Source: Corynebacterium sp. HMSC074A01 (lineage in GTDB: Bacteria; Actinomycetota; Actinomycetes; Mycobacteriales; Mycobacteriaceae). From it: a stretch of 48,644 nt of DNA. Shown here in pieces: positions 35,207-43,265 of this stretch. The notes beneath the pieces were generated by a model. The model had not been told where the DNA came from. It made no database searches and saw only the letters and a list, made by a program, of their open reading frames with translations. The position numbers were made by a program, and so were the translations under genes. Positions within the stretch are counted from its first letter, which is position 1. Every line of letters starts with the position of its first letter. The stretch is taken from contig NZ_KV825618.1 of assembly GCF_001831515.1 (NCBI RefSeq), positions 168,305 to 216,948 of the forward strand, in the 5' to 3' direction.

Positions 35207-35798
35207 TAAGAGTCGAACTAAGAACCGACAGATTGCTTATACAGCTGAACTATCGGAGTATGACGCTGAGCCGCCTTCGAGAACTTGGCTGCTGGATGAA
35301 CTTCCCGCAATAATCAACCCAGAACTTGAAGCGGTTGCTTTGTATCTCATTTTCGGCAATTGGTCTGGTGGTGAGTTTGTCGTGCCTCAAAAGATGAGTC
35401 CCAACACTGCCGCAGCCATTAGTGCACATGCGGGAATGGATTTTTTTCCAGGCCCTATCGAATATTATCCCAAACCTATCTTCCGAGGTTCAAACGCCGT
35501 GACAGTTGCTGACAGTCTCCAAAAGGCAGGGCCTAAAACCTTGGTGGTTTTGAGTAATGCGGCTTGGAACGGAAGTCTCAAATCGACGTCGGGACTTGTT
35601 GTGCCAACCAACGCCGACGTATTTGAAGATAAAGGCGGCTATCCTACAGCGAAATTAGCGACCTCCGTTTTGCTGGCCGAAGAGCTCGATGCGGCAGAGA
35701 TTTTTCTAGACTCGGATTTCCCTGCACCGGTTCGCGCTGTGTCCAACCTCGTGAGACAAGTTGGAATCGCGATTGACACTGACACGAAGGCAGGCTAG
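35196..35798 (+). CDS. Unassigned protein after the GT2-GT2 enzyme
   Basis: This 200-residue protein is not recognised. Its ATG overlaps the previous stop by 11 bases. It has a basic first ten residues, then mixed alpha/beta sequence with LYLIFGNWSGGEFVVPQKM, GPKTLVVLSNAAWNGSLKST and SVLLAEELDAAEIFLDSD. There is no membrane helix or signal peptide. The coupling to a putative polymerising glycosyltransferase suggests a function in the same pathway. It is the last plus-strand gene of the island. Confidence 0.65.
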   Translation: MRISKSRTKNRQIAYTAELSEYDAEPPSRTWLLDELPAIINPELEAVALYLIFGNWSGGEFVVPQKMSPNTAAAISAHAGMDFFPGPIEYYPKPIFRGSNAVTVADSLQKAGPKTLVVLSNAAWNGSLKSTSGLVVPTNADVFEDKGGYPTAKLATSVLLAEELDAAEIFLDSDFPAPVRAVSNLVRQVGIAIDTDTKAG

Positions 35799-36625
35799 CT
35801 TCAGTTCAACTAAGCAACTGTCCGAATACTTGGCACCGTAGCTCGATGTTGGAAAGAGTTCTCGTTCGAGGTATTCAGACCATGCATATTGTCAGTTTGC
35901 CCTTTGCAGGCAACCTCAACAGTCCTCAAAATCCGCACCGTCAAGACCGCCTCCGGGGTGAGGACTCGACCGCAAAAGTCGGTGTTGCTACCCGCATCTT
36001 CGATGCGTATCGGTCCCCCGGTGAGGAGTAAGCGACAAACTGCGTGTTCTATCGGAGGATTGGGATGGGTGGCGCGAGGTGTCATGCTGGGTTCATGATC
36101 GTCCTGCCCAGCCGTGTCGGATGGTCAAGGTGGGGGGGGGGGAAGGGGGTCTCGTAGACCGTCGGGCGAGTTGGCCTGGTTCCGCTTGCGCTTCTGCCTG
36201 GCAGGCTTGTACGTGGTTTGCGCGGCCAAAGTCTTGCTCGGTTGCGAGCGCTATAGGGGTATCGCGTGCAAAAGTCGCGCGGACTTCCTTTCGGCAAGCT
36301 GCGTTGAGCAGAGCAGAGCAGTGCTTGTGCTTGGGCGAGGTAGGCCTTGCCGATGGAGGTTAGCCAAGGACGACAGACGACGACGTTCTTCCAATCCTGG
36401 CACCACCGGCATTGAGTATGTCGGGCGATTTGCTGTTTGTTGATGTTGATGTTGCGGCTGTTGCCACCCGACCTCGGCGTAATCATCCAGGCGATCACCG
36501 GTCGCAAATTTCCGCAATAAACTGGCATAAGTCAGCTATCAACAGCAGCTGCAGGTGCGCTCACCTGATTAGAGCGCCGTCCCTTTCTCAAACTGCGAAA
36601 GACTTGTATAACTACTCATCTATAG
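35799..36625. other. 827-bp region without an intact gene
   Basis: No intact gene is supported. The region has a run of eleven G (36132-36142) followed by a second G run, simple-sequence DNA (GAGCA units near 36305, TGTTGA units near 36437), and a higher G+C than the genes on both sides. On the minus strand frame-shifted pieces suggest old coding sequence (for example KEVRATFARDTPIALATEQD), but no family could be assigned. It separates the convergent ends of the plus- and minus-strand operons and looks like a scar of insertion or deletion. Confidence 0.4.
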
Positions 36626-37795
36626 CTATCGCCTGGTTGGGGCAAGATCAAAAACGCGATTGAGGTACGCGCGGACGATTCTGGCTTCAACCCAGTCTGT
36701 TTCCGTGTAAGGAGAAAACCCCAATTCCAAGAACCTAGGTGCGATTTGTGTTGCTAAGTCGAGGGGCAGCGTTGAATAGAAGTCTGTATTAACCTTCATA
36801 AGGAAGTCTAGACTTAGTCCTTGTGCGATAGAGAATGCGCTCTCGGGAATCCTTTCGTAGAGCGGATCAATCAAATGCTCTTTGCCCTTCACTATCAGGT
36901 ACAGCGTACTTAGAGCCGTTGTGTATGATGAGTCGAATGTAATAGGCTTGTCCCAACTGTCCGGGATACTTGGAAGTGGGACATCTATTCCTAACTCCTC
37001 GGCTGCCACCGTAGCTAGAATTAGTTTGAGTAGACGCTTCCTGTCTGTTTTTCCTGCTAGGGACTGAATAGCTTCAGCAACTAGGGGACCGTCGGTCTGA
37101 GCGAGAATTTTCGCTGTGCCGAGCTCAGTAATGCCATCGGTAATCGGAACGTTTCTAATACCCAGTACCTCGAGCGGAGCTACGGATCTGCGGCCTGGCT
37201 TGCGGGCGAACCGCTCACCTAAAATAGATCCAAACACGTGAAAGCCTGATTCTAAATACTCCGCCGTCAGGATTGCGCCAATGCACATAAAAGTCCAATG
37301 ATTACGGGCGAATGAATCATTTTGGGAAGGAGTTCGGCGGACGTTAGTTGAGACCACTAAAGGTTTAAACTTTTCAAAAAACGTGGCCTCCCTCTCAAAC
37401 CATCCGCCGAAATCAGTCGAGACTAAATGCGCAGCTCCATCCAACAAGCGGTGGGCTGCAAGCGAGTCAAATCCGCCGCTAAAGCTCAGCGTTATATTGG
37501 CGCCCAAGGGGCGGCTGGAGGCTTCGGTACCGTTGCTCGTGACTGCGGCTTTGGTGAACAATGAGAGCCTATCGACTATCTTTTTTGCAACTGGAAAATC
37601 AAAATGAATTTGATCATACTTCGTGCCGCACAAAGTTGACAAGGCCACGGCGAGGAAGTTTGTCGAGGTAGTAAGCGTCCTATCAAATTCAAACCAGAGG
37701 GGGTAGGATCCCTCGCTGTTTACTGCTTCTAAATCAATGCGACGAGGCTTTATCGAAAGATTTCGAAAAGTGATGGAACCAATGTTGTCGTTCAC
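36626..37795 (-). CDS. PP-loop ATPase family protein of unknown substrate
   Basis: In this 389-residue protein ITLSFSGGFDSLAAHRLL (101-118) contains the PP-loop SGGxDS at 106-111, which binds ATP pyrophosphate in enzymes that adenylate a substrate (asparagine synthetase C domain, QueC, argininosuccinate synthetase). The N-terminal 100 residues are mixed alpha/beta and carry no glutaminase motif. The C-terminal part is helical (HLIDPLYERIPESAFSIAQ and RAYLNRVFDLAP). Amide or thio-group formation on a glycan precursor is an inference. The GTG start has GGAG upstream. It is the last gene of the minus-strand decoration operon, 109 bp after its neighbour. Confidence 0.65.
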   Translation of the reverse strand: MNDNIGSITFRNLSIKPRRIDLEAVNSEGSYPLWFEFDRTLTTSTNFLAVALSTLCGTKYDQIHFDFPVAKKIVDRLSLFTKAAVTSNGTEASSRPLGANITLSFSGGFDSLAAHRLLDGAAHLVSTDFGGWFEREATFFEKFKPLVVSTNVRRTPSQNDSFARNHWTFMCIGAILTAEYLESGFHVFGSILGERFARKPGRRSVAPLEVLGIRNVPITDGITELGTAKILAQTDGPLVAEAIQSLAGKTDRKRLLKLILATVAAEELGIDVPLPSIPDSWDKPITFDSSYTTALSTLYLIVKGKEHLIDPLYERIPESAFSIAQGLSLDFLMKVNTDFYSTLPLDLATQIAPRFLELGFSPYTETDWVEARIVRAYLNRVFDLAPTRR

Positions 37796-37904
37796 GCTGT
37801 GAGAGCTCCTATGATCGATAGAAAATAGAGAGAGAGTAGGACTGAAAGAAGCCGTCCCCAGCTAACCAAATGAGCTATTGGTTTGTGCGTATTCTATCTG
37901 CTAA

Positions 37905-38639
37905 CTAGCTAAAACCATTCCAGTTGCTGTTTCTGAGGGTCTCGTATTCTTCGGGCGTGCCGCAAAGGACAGTTTGTGAATTTCGGACCAAACGATATCG
38001 AACTCGCCTGCCTTGCTCAATCAAGTAGTTGTAGATGGGTGCCACGTAGAATTCTCCGTTAACACGATCATCGTTGGCGACCATCATCCTATAACCCATC
38101 TCGAAAGTCTCGACGCAATCAAAATAATAAAGGCCGTTACTGCATAAGTCCGAAATGCGTTGCTTTTCTGCAGTCTGAAGTACCGTCGAACCCTCGCCCG
38201 GTTTTACAAAGGACCAGTGGTCGCCCACGCCGTGAAAAACGTCCAGACATCCCGAAACTCCTTCCGGGATTGCGGGCTTGGTGAAATTGTCGATGAAGCT
38301 ATCCGCGTTGAAGACGACTAATTCCTCGTCAGGGGAGCTGAAGCTGCTCCGGGCAAGCATTTGCGATACGCTAGTCGCCTGGCCACTAGTAGTTGACTCA
38401 AATTCTATAATTTCAAAGCTGTTGATTCCTACTGTGTTGACCGCTCGATAAACGAAATCGGACGCATTGAAATCTTTTCGCACCCCGAAGACGAAAGAGT
38501 CGGACTCAAAGTAGGCTGCGAAAGAGTCTAGGACGTGTTCGAGTACACTTTTTTCGCCCAACAGTAGCTCATACTTGGGAACCGAATATCCAGAATTGAA
38601 GAAGCGGCTGGAGTTTCCAAGCATCGGTATCAGGATCAC
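37905..38639 (-). CDS. Capsule-type nucleotidyltransferase
   Basis: In this 244-residue GT-A-fold protein MILIPMLGNSSRFFNSGYSV PKYELLLGEKSVLEHVLDSF is the nucleotide-binding loop, a Gly-x-x-Ser-Arg-Phe variant of the pyrophosphorylase signature. SGQATSVSQML, VVFNADSFIDNF with the metal Asp, DNHWSFVK-like DHWSFVKPGEG, and ISDLCSNGLYYF follow. This pattern occurs in a capsule-locus family often linked to the HAD phosphatase seen here. The activated molecule is unknown. The GTG start overlaps the stop of the preceding gene by three bases (GTGA), indicating coupling. Confidence 0.75.
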   Translation of the reverse strand: MILIPMLGNSSRFFNSGYSVPKYELLLGEKSVLEHVLDSFAAYFESDSFVFGVRKDFNASDFVYRAVNTVGINSFEIIEFESTTSGQATSVSQMLARSSFSSPDEELVVFNADSFIDNFTKPAIPEGVSGCLDVFHGVGDHWSFVKPGEGSTVLQTAEKQRISDLCSNGLYYFDCVETFEMGYRMMVANDDRVNGEFYVAPIYNYLIEQGRRVRYRLVRNSQTVLCGTPEEYETLRNSNWNGFS

Positions 38640-40207
38640 TGCAAACCTCCATTAGAGTTGGATTCGTAGTATTCATCGTATAGACGTAGTCCGTTAGCTA
38701 GAAGGGCCGCCTGACGGTACGGGTTATCCTGGTGAAGCGGTGGCATGGTTAAAAACAGCAGAATCATTGTCGGAATCGCGTCGTGCGCAACTGATTTGAA
38801 GCGGGGTAGCAGTTGGTAACCGAAAAATTGGTCTTTTACCGCTTGATGTGCTGATCCAATAGCTAAGTCGAGGTCGTAAGTCAACGAAAGATGATCATAC
38901 TTGATCGAGAACGCGCCAGCGAGTATTAGATCGTAATACCCAATAGCTGAATGTAGGACTTTCGAAACGTCGTAGGTAATATCTCCGATCAGCTCCTCCG
39001 CACTATCGGCACCACGTGGGTCCAAAATCCTGATTCGGGAGTTTCTATAGTCGAGTAAAGTATTACTGAAACAAAGGTCACCGTGCAGGATTCCAGGCAC
39101 AACCGGTTTGGCCAACGCTTCTTCCACAAGGTGCTCAGCAATTTTTGCTAGGGGAGGGAGTGTGGATCCGTTTATCACTAGGGGTGAATCTATATCGATC
39201 TGGAGCCCTTCCTTCATTGCCTCGAGGCGTTGGGCGGTTTTCTTAACGATGAGTTCATTTCGACGTCTGAGGATAACCTCCATTTGGGCTCTGTTGGCCA
39301 GTGAGGTCGACAGCTTAAACCAATCACGATAGAAATTGAGAATACGTAGCCAGTGAGCTTTATCTTGATATCCAAAAACGAAGGTGTCAGCTAATGAAGG
39401 GAATGGCAAATACTCCAGTCGGTAGATGCCATTCATTTCATCAAATTCATAGAGCGCGGGCGTATAGGGTTTTGCATCAAGCGGCAGGCTGTCGTACCAA
39501 CAAGCCTCTCTTCGCATTTTAGTCAAGTCGGCGCTACTTTTCGTAACGTACCCTGCGTCAATAATGAGGCTGTTAAAGGATCTTTGGGTGGTAATTTTAG
39601 TTTTGGCGCGTAGGTAGGTGTTTAGATGCCCGCAATCCCACCAGCTATCAAAATGATGGATTGTTAATTTCCGGATTTGGAAATAGTTCTCTACGGCTTG
39701 GCGAAAATTTGAACCGGCGATTGCCAGCGATCGCACTAGCTGGGAGCCATCTTTGAAAGAAAAAACTCCGCACCACACTTCCTGTGCTCCGCTATCTTTA
39801 GTTGATTGCTCATCCCAATCGTATCCGTCTAGTGACTCGGCGACTCCTAAGAAATCGCTTTTGTCAGGGAGATGATCAACTAAGGTGTCCCCGTGGATTA
39901 CTGTAATTTCGTCATCGTAAGAATTGCTGACGTTTATGACATACAAAAGTGACTCTACCAGCGATAGACTGCTGGGAACTCTGACAATTTCGGCTGACCC
40001 GATGTACTTTAAGTGTAAGTCTGTGAGCTCAAATTCTTCGGGCAGACTGACGATCGTGCGTTCGCCCTTTCTCGCGGATTCCAAGAGCTGGCGTTGCCAG
40101 TGAATCAACGGGCGGTTGCCGATCGGTAGGAAACACGGGGGTACGAGACCAAATTCGTTGCGCAGCTCATCCTTGACGTACGCTGCGGCAGTCAGAATGA
40201 TAGTCAT
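38636..40207 (-). CDS. Nucleotidyltransferase / APH-like kinase fusion
   Basis: This is a 523-residue two-domain protein. Residues 1-235 form a sugar nucleotidyltransferase-like domain (LTAAAYVKDELRNEFGLVPP, PIGNRPLIHWQ, VIHGDTLVDHLPD, WWDCGHLNTYLRAK). Residues about 260-523 form an aminoglycoside phosphotransferase/choline-kinase-like domain with GILHGDLCFSNTLLD as catalytic loop and RILDPRG as metal site. A kinase joined to a nucleotidyltransferase suggests phosphorylation and then activation of a small alcohol or sugar for transfer. The nucleotidyltransferase loop lacks the usual GxGTRxxP, so its activity is less certain. The ATG overlaps the HAD stop (ATGA). Confidence 0.78.
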   Translation of the reverse strand: MTIILTAAAYVKDELRNEFGLVPPCFLPIGNRPLIHWQRQLLESARKGERTIVSLPEEFELTDLHLKYIGSAEIVRVPSSLSLVESLLYVINVSNSYDDEITVIHGDTLVDHLPDKSDFLGVAESLDGYDWDEQSTKDSGAQEVWCGVFSFKDGSQLVRSLAIAGSNFRQAVENYFQIRKLTIHHFDSWWDCGHLNTYLRAKTKITTQRSFNSLIIDAGYVTKSSADLTKMRREACWYDSLPLDAKPYTPALYEFDEMNGIYRLEYLPFPSLADTFVFGYQDKAHWLRILNFYRDWFKLSTSLANRAQMEVILRRRNELIVKKTAQRLEAMKEGLQIDIDSPLVINGSTLPPLAKIAEHLVEEALAKPVVPGILHGDLCFSNTLLDYRNSRIRILDPRGADSAEELIGDITYDVSKVLHSAIGYYDLILAGAFSIKYDHLSLTYDLDLAIGSAHQAVKDQFFGYQLLPRFKSVAHDAIPTMILLFLTMPPLHQDNPYRQAALLANGLRLYDEYYESNSNGGLQ

Positions 40208-40572
40208 AGCGTATTAGTCAGGGTGGAGATTTCTTCAAGTGACATACTGACGAACTCATCGGGGCGAATCGCCCTATCATCCACATAAAAGCCCTCAGTC
40301 CCGCACCACGGCTTGCCAACGATGATCTCATCGAAGGGAACATCATGCCGGCGCAGCCACTCGATCAAAATCGGGACGGTGTTTGCAGTGATTTTTCCGA
40401 TTGACCCCTTGTATGTACGCATATTCCGGGATGTGTGAAGAACTATCTCAAAACCTTCTCGCTGATACTCACGAAGCCGATTAATAACTTCTTCATTCGG
40501 AGTAGCCTGTGAGTAATTGCCATCATGGCAATAGCTGATGGTGCCGTCTACATCCATTATAAGTCTTTTCAT
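40204..40572 (-). CDS. HAD-family phosphatase of capsule type
   Basis: This is a 122-residue minimal HAD enzyme. MKRLIMDVDGTI holds the nucleophile Asp7 and Asp9, IVLHTSRNMRTYKGSIGKI the Thr/Ser of motif II, IVGKPWCGTEG the Lys, and FYVDDRAI the motif IV acids. Capsule-locus relatives with the same RNMRTYxGxxGK and GKPWCGxEGFYVDD blocks dephosphorylate small precursors in Campylobacter-type pathways. The ATG at 40572 has AGGGAG ten bases upstream, and the GTG three codons earlier sits too close to that site. Translation is coupled to the next gene. Confidence 0.85.
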   Translation of the reverse strand: MKRLIMDVDGTISYCHDGNYSQATPNEEVINRLREYQREGFEIVLHTSRNMRTYKGSIGKITANTVPILIEWLRRHDVPFDEIIVGKPWCGTEGFYVDDRAIRPDEFVSMSLEEISTLTNTL

Positions 40573-40589
40573 TGTTCGCACACTCCCTG

Positions 40590-42002
40590 CTAGCTATTAT
40601 CTGTCGTTAGCAGCATATCCAATTCCTCTTGCGTGGAAATCTTGTTGGAATAGAAACCGCCGTGGCCAAAGGACATCCGTGTTGGTTCGGAGCCACTGAG
40701 CCAAAGCTCGAGTCCGATGTTCTGGTGGCCGAGAAGCAAGTCTGGTTTCGCTAGTACGGAGCTTACCAGTCTGGGAACTAATTGGCCCTTGTCCCACCAT
40801 GTAGAAAGAATCGGCTCCATGACCGCTGACCGTCCATAGATGACCTGATCTCCTACGCCCAGTCCGTAAGCGTCGAATTTCCAGCTCTGAGTCTCGGTTG
40901 CGATACGATGGTCTAAGCTTCTCAGGTTCTCAATCGTGAATGGTGCATCACCGGTCAGCTTGATGTCTGGACGGACCTTTATTACGTAATCGTAGTTATC
41001 GGAAAGGTAGTGCTCGCCGAGCTGGACGGGCCAGAAGCGATTGTGCCAGTACATCTTGGCGTGATTGGTCATGCGCGAAAACATCGGGTGGCTTTCATCA
41101 TCGATGTTAATACCCCGCAAATTTGCGTTAGAAAGGGCAGATTCAATCTGCCGCTTCATGCATTGAGGAGCAATTCTCTCCCGTGCGATCATGCTTTCAG
41201 ATAGTTGCCGCCATTGATCTTGGGTCAGCGCCTCAGCTTGCGGCCACAACGATCTAGAAAACAGTCGCTTGTACCGTGCAGGTTCAACTTTAGTGAGACC
41301 TGGCTGATCCCATGTGCTTACGAAGACATCCGGGGCGATTCCTTCGAAAGCCTTCGGGATGTTTGGGAGTGCCACATCCATGGAGCGCATCTGACCTGCA
41401 ATAATCAACGCGACGCGTTGGCCTGATTCAATTCGTCTCCCCCGGGCGAAACGTTTCTTATTGGTTAGGCGAACCGATATAGCTTTTCTGATCAGCTCAA
41501 TCGGTGGGCTAGAGGATGAAAGACGCGTTCGTAGCCTGCTTAGGATTTGATCTTCTTGAGATCGTGCGTGCACCGACACTGAAAGGGCGAAGGCCAACAA
41601 AAAAGCGGGCGAGAGCTGTTCCCATCGACGGGTTTGCTCGTCAAGCAAATAACTTCTTAGGCGTTCGAAGTTTTCGTCGTGTTGGAGAAACACGAAGCCA
41701 TCGCGACTTGAGAATTCGGAGAGGCGCTGTTGTTCAAGCGGAAATCTTTGATCTGCCGCGGGTACGAGAGCGGCGAGATTGGCGAACTGCGGTGGACTTA
41801 GCTCATTCCCCAGTGCGGACGGGTTCTCGTTCAGCCACGCTTCCAACAGGGCCGTCGCGGCTGGCCGCCATTCCTTTCCATAGGTGGCATTTAGTTTGAT
41901 AGAAAGTCGTGCGTACGTATTGTAGGCTAAGAGACCCTCTACGGTGCCTTCATTTTTAAATTCTTTATCAAGAAGCGCGCGCAGCTCGTCCAACGTAGTC
42001 AC
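40590..42002 (-). CDS. Capsule-type glycosyltransferase
   Basis: This is a 470-residue protein. The N-terminal 200 residues are helical. From about 205 the block RVALIIAGQMRSMDVALPNI and DVFVSTWDQPG marks a capsular glycosyltransferase-like family with GQ-R and D-F-x-x-W-D motifs. YDYVIKVRPDIKLTG (DxD-like) and GLGVGDQVIYGRSAVM follow. No membrane helix is seen. A GTG start is chosen because AAGGG lies eight bases before it; an ATG 14 codons upstream (42044) has no ribosome site. It lies between the ATP-grasp gene and the HAD gene. Confidence 0.72.
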   Translation of the reverse strand: MTTLDELRALLDKEFKNEGTVEGLLAYNTYARLSIKLNATYGKEWRPAATALLEAWLNENPSALGNELSPPQFANLAALVPAADQRFPLEQQRLSEFSSRDGFVFLQHDENFERLRSYLLDEQTRRWEQLSPAFLLAFALSVSVHARSQEDQILSRLRTRLSSSSPPIELIRKAISVRLTNKKRFARGRRIESGQRVALIIAGQMRSMDVALPNIPKAFEGIAPDVFVSTWDQPGLTKVEPARYKRLFSRSLWPQAEALTQDQWRQLSESMIARERIAPQCMKRQIESALSNANLRGINIDDESHPMFSRMTNHAKMYWHNRFWPVQLGEHYLSDNYDYVIKVRPDIKLTGDAPFTIENLRSLDHRIATETQSWKFDAYGLGVGDQVIYGRSAVMEPILSTWWDKGQLVPRLVSSVLAKPDLLLGHQNIGLELWLSGSEPTRMSFGHGGFYSNKISTQEELDMLLTTDNS

Positions 42003-42112
42003 AGGATTCACCCTTGTGATTCTATAGAAGTGATGGGGGATCATCAAAGGTGACGACTCGAAAGATTTGGTACGGCGAAGCCGTATTAAATCTTTCTGGG
42101 GTGAATTCGACT

Positions 42113-43255
42113 TCAGTAATGGTCCTTTGTTGACTCCGGATATGACATTCGAATCTCAATGGGACCGTCGAGGCTAATGGTGAATGAAGATAACGAGTGG
42201 TCGTTCTGCAGTCTGTGTACTGGACCAACTGCCGTCTCTGCTGCGAGGGATTCAATTTCCAGAGCCGCGACATTTACCGGCTCACCATAGGTAATGTAAT
42301 GGTGAAGGTCAAAGTGTGGCTGTACATTCAATTCCAAAACGACGCCGACTCGTGACGTCAGATCCGTGGTTAAGATGCCGACGCCTACGATCGGCTGAAA
42401 GGGGAGAGCTGAAGCTGCCTTTTCTGCAAGGCTAAGTAGTTCGCTGGAGATCGAACCGTAAACGTTTATAGACTCGCCTCCGCCGGTCACGTTCATTGAA
42501 CGGTTTAACAGGACGATGTCTTTGTCAGGGATTACGGAAGCGCGATTTTTCCCTTGACTTTGAAGAAAACTGTCATCAATTGGTGTCCTGTATCTCTTGA
42601 GGTATGCTGACTTTTCACGATCGTTCTCGCGGCGGACAACGAGCTCCTCGAGCGTGGATTTGCCGTCACCAATGACAAAAGGGTTCACTCGACTTGCAGC
42701 AACCACTGCTTTGCCATTGATAACAATTACCCGTACATCGAAGCCTTCTATGAGATCTTCTACTAGTATCTTGGCTTTCGGATGCTTCTCTCTGATCAAC
42801 GACCAAGCCTCGATAAAGGCATCCTCATCTGGCAGGGACAAGCTCACCGCAGTGCTTGTCGCCCCTGAGGATGGCTTCATAATCTTAGCTCTCGTGCTTC
42901 CAGCGAATTCGTCTACTGCTATCTGAAGGTCAGTTGGTTCATACACTTTGCCCGCGGGCACAGGCACTCCGATTGTCGAAAGTGCTAGCTTTGTGGCCTC
43001 TTTGTGGGTTGAGAGGGTACGCGCTAGATGCGCTTGGTTCGACAGAGCGTGTTCGTAGGTGCCTCCGACAACTTTGCCGTCGTCGAGAAATAGCCAGGTG
43101 CTTTTCCAAACTTGGTGGAGGGTCCAGCCTTTCTTTACTGCCTCATCGAGCAGTAGCTTCGTGCGACTTTTGAAACTCTTGTAGTTGTTTCGAGTCAATC
43201 CTGGGGAGGCAACCGTATCGGTGATCATCTTCTTGAGGTGCCTATAGTCGTTCAT
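42113..43255 (-). CDS. ATP-grasp ligase (cyanophycin/glutathione-synthetase-like)
   Basis: This is a 380-residue protein. ATP-grasp features are a Lys-containing strand RAKIMKPSSGATSTAV (about 122-137), ILVEDLIEGFDVRVIVINGK (Glu170, Arg175), AVVAASRVNPFVIGDGKSTLEEL as in cyanophycin synthetase and GshF-type enzymes, and VVLELNVQPHFDLHHY with the final Glu-x-Asn metal ligands. It should join a carboxylate to an amine through an acyl phosphate. With the amino-acid permease remnant upstream and the glycan genes around it, addition of an amino acid to a glycan precursor is an inference. The ATG has GGAG five bases upstream. Confidence 0.82.
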   Translation of the reverse strand: MNDYRHLKKMITDTVASPGLTRNNYKSFKSRTKLLLDEAVKKGWTLHQVWKSTWLFLDDGKVVGGTYEHALSNQAHLARTLSTHKEATKLALSTIGVPVPAGKVYEPTDLQIAVDEFAGSTRAKIMKPSSGATSTAVSLSLPDEDAFIEAWSLIREKHPKAKILVEDLIEGFDVRVIVINGKAVVAASRVNPFVIGDGKSTLEELVVRRENDREKSAYLKRYRTPIDDSFLQSQGKNRASVIPDKDIVLLNRSMNVTGGGESINVYGSISSELLSLAEKAASALPFQPIVGVGILTTDLTSRVGVVLELNVQPHFDLHHYITYGEPVNVAALEIESLAAETAVGPVHRLQNDHSLSSFTISLDGPIEIRMSYPESTKDHY

Positions 43256-43265
43256 GGGGGCTCCA

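Noticed and set aside
36079..36528. Coding gene in the G-tract region
   Set aside because: Candidate frames on both strands are interrupted by the homopolymer, have no family match and no ribosome site; it is kept only as an unassigned region.
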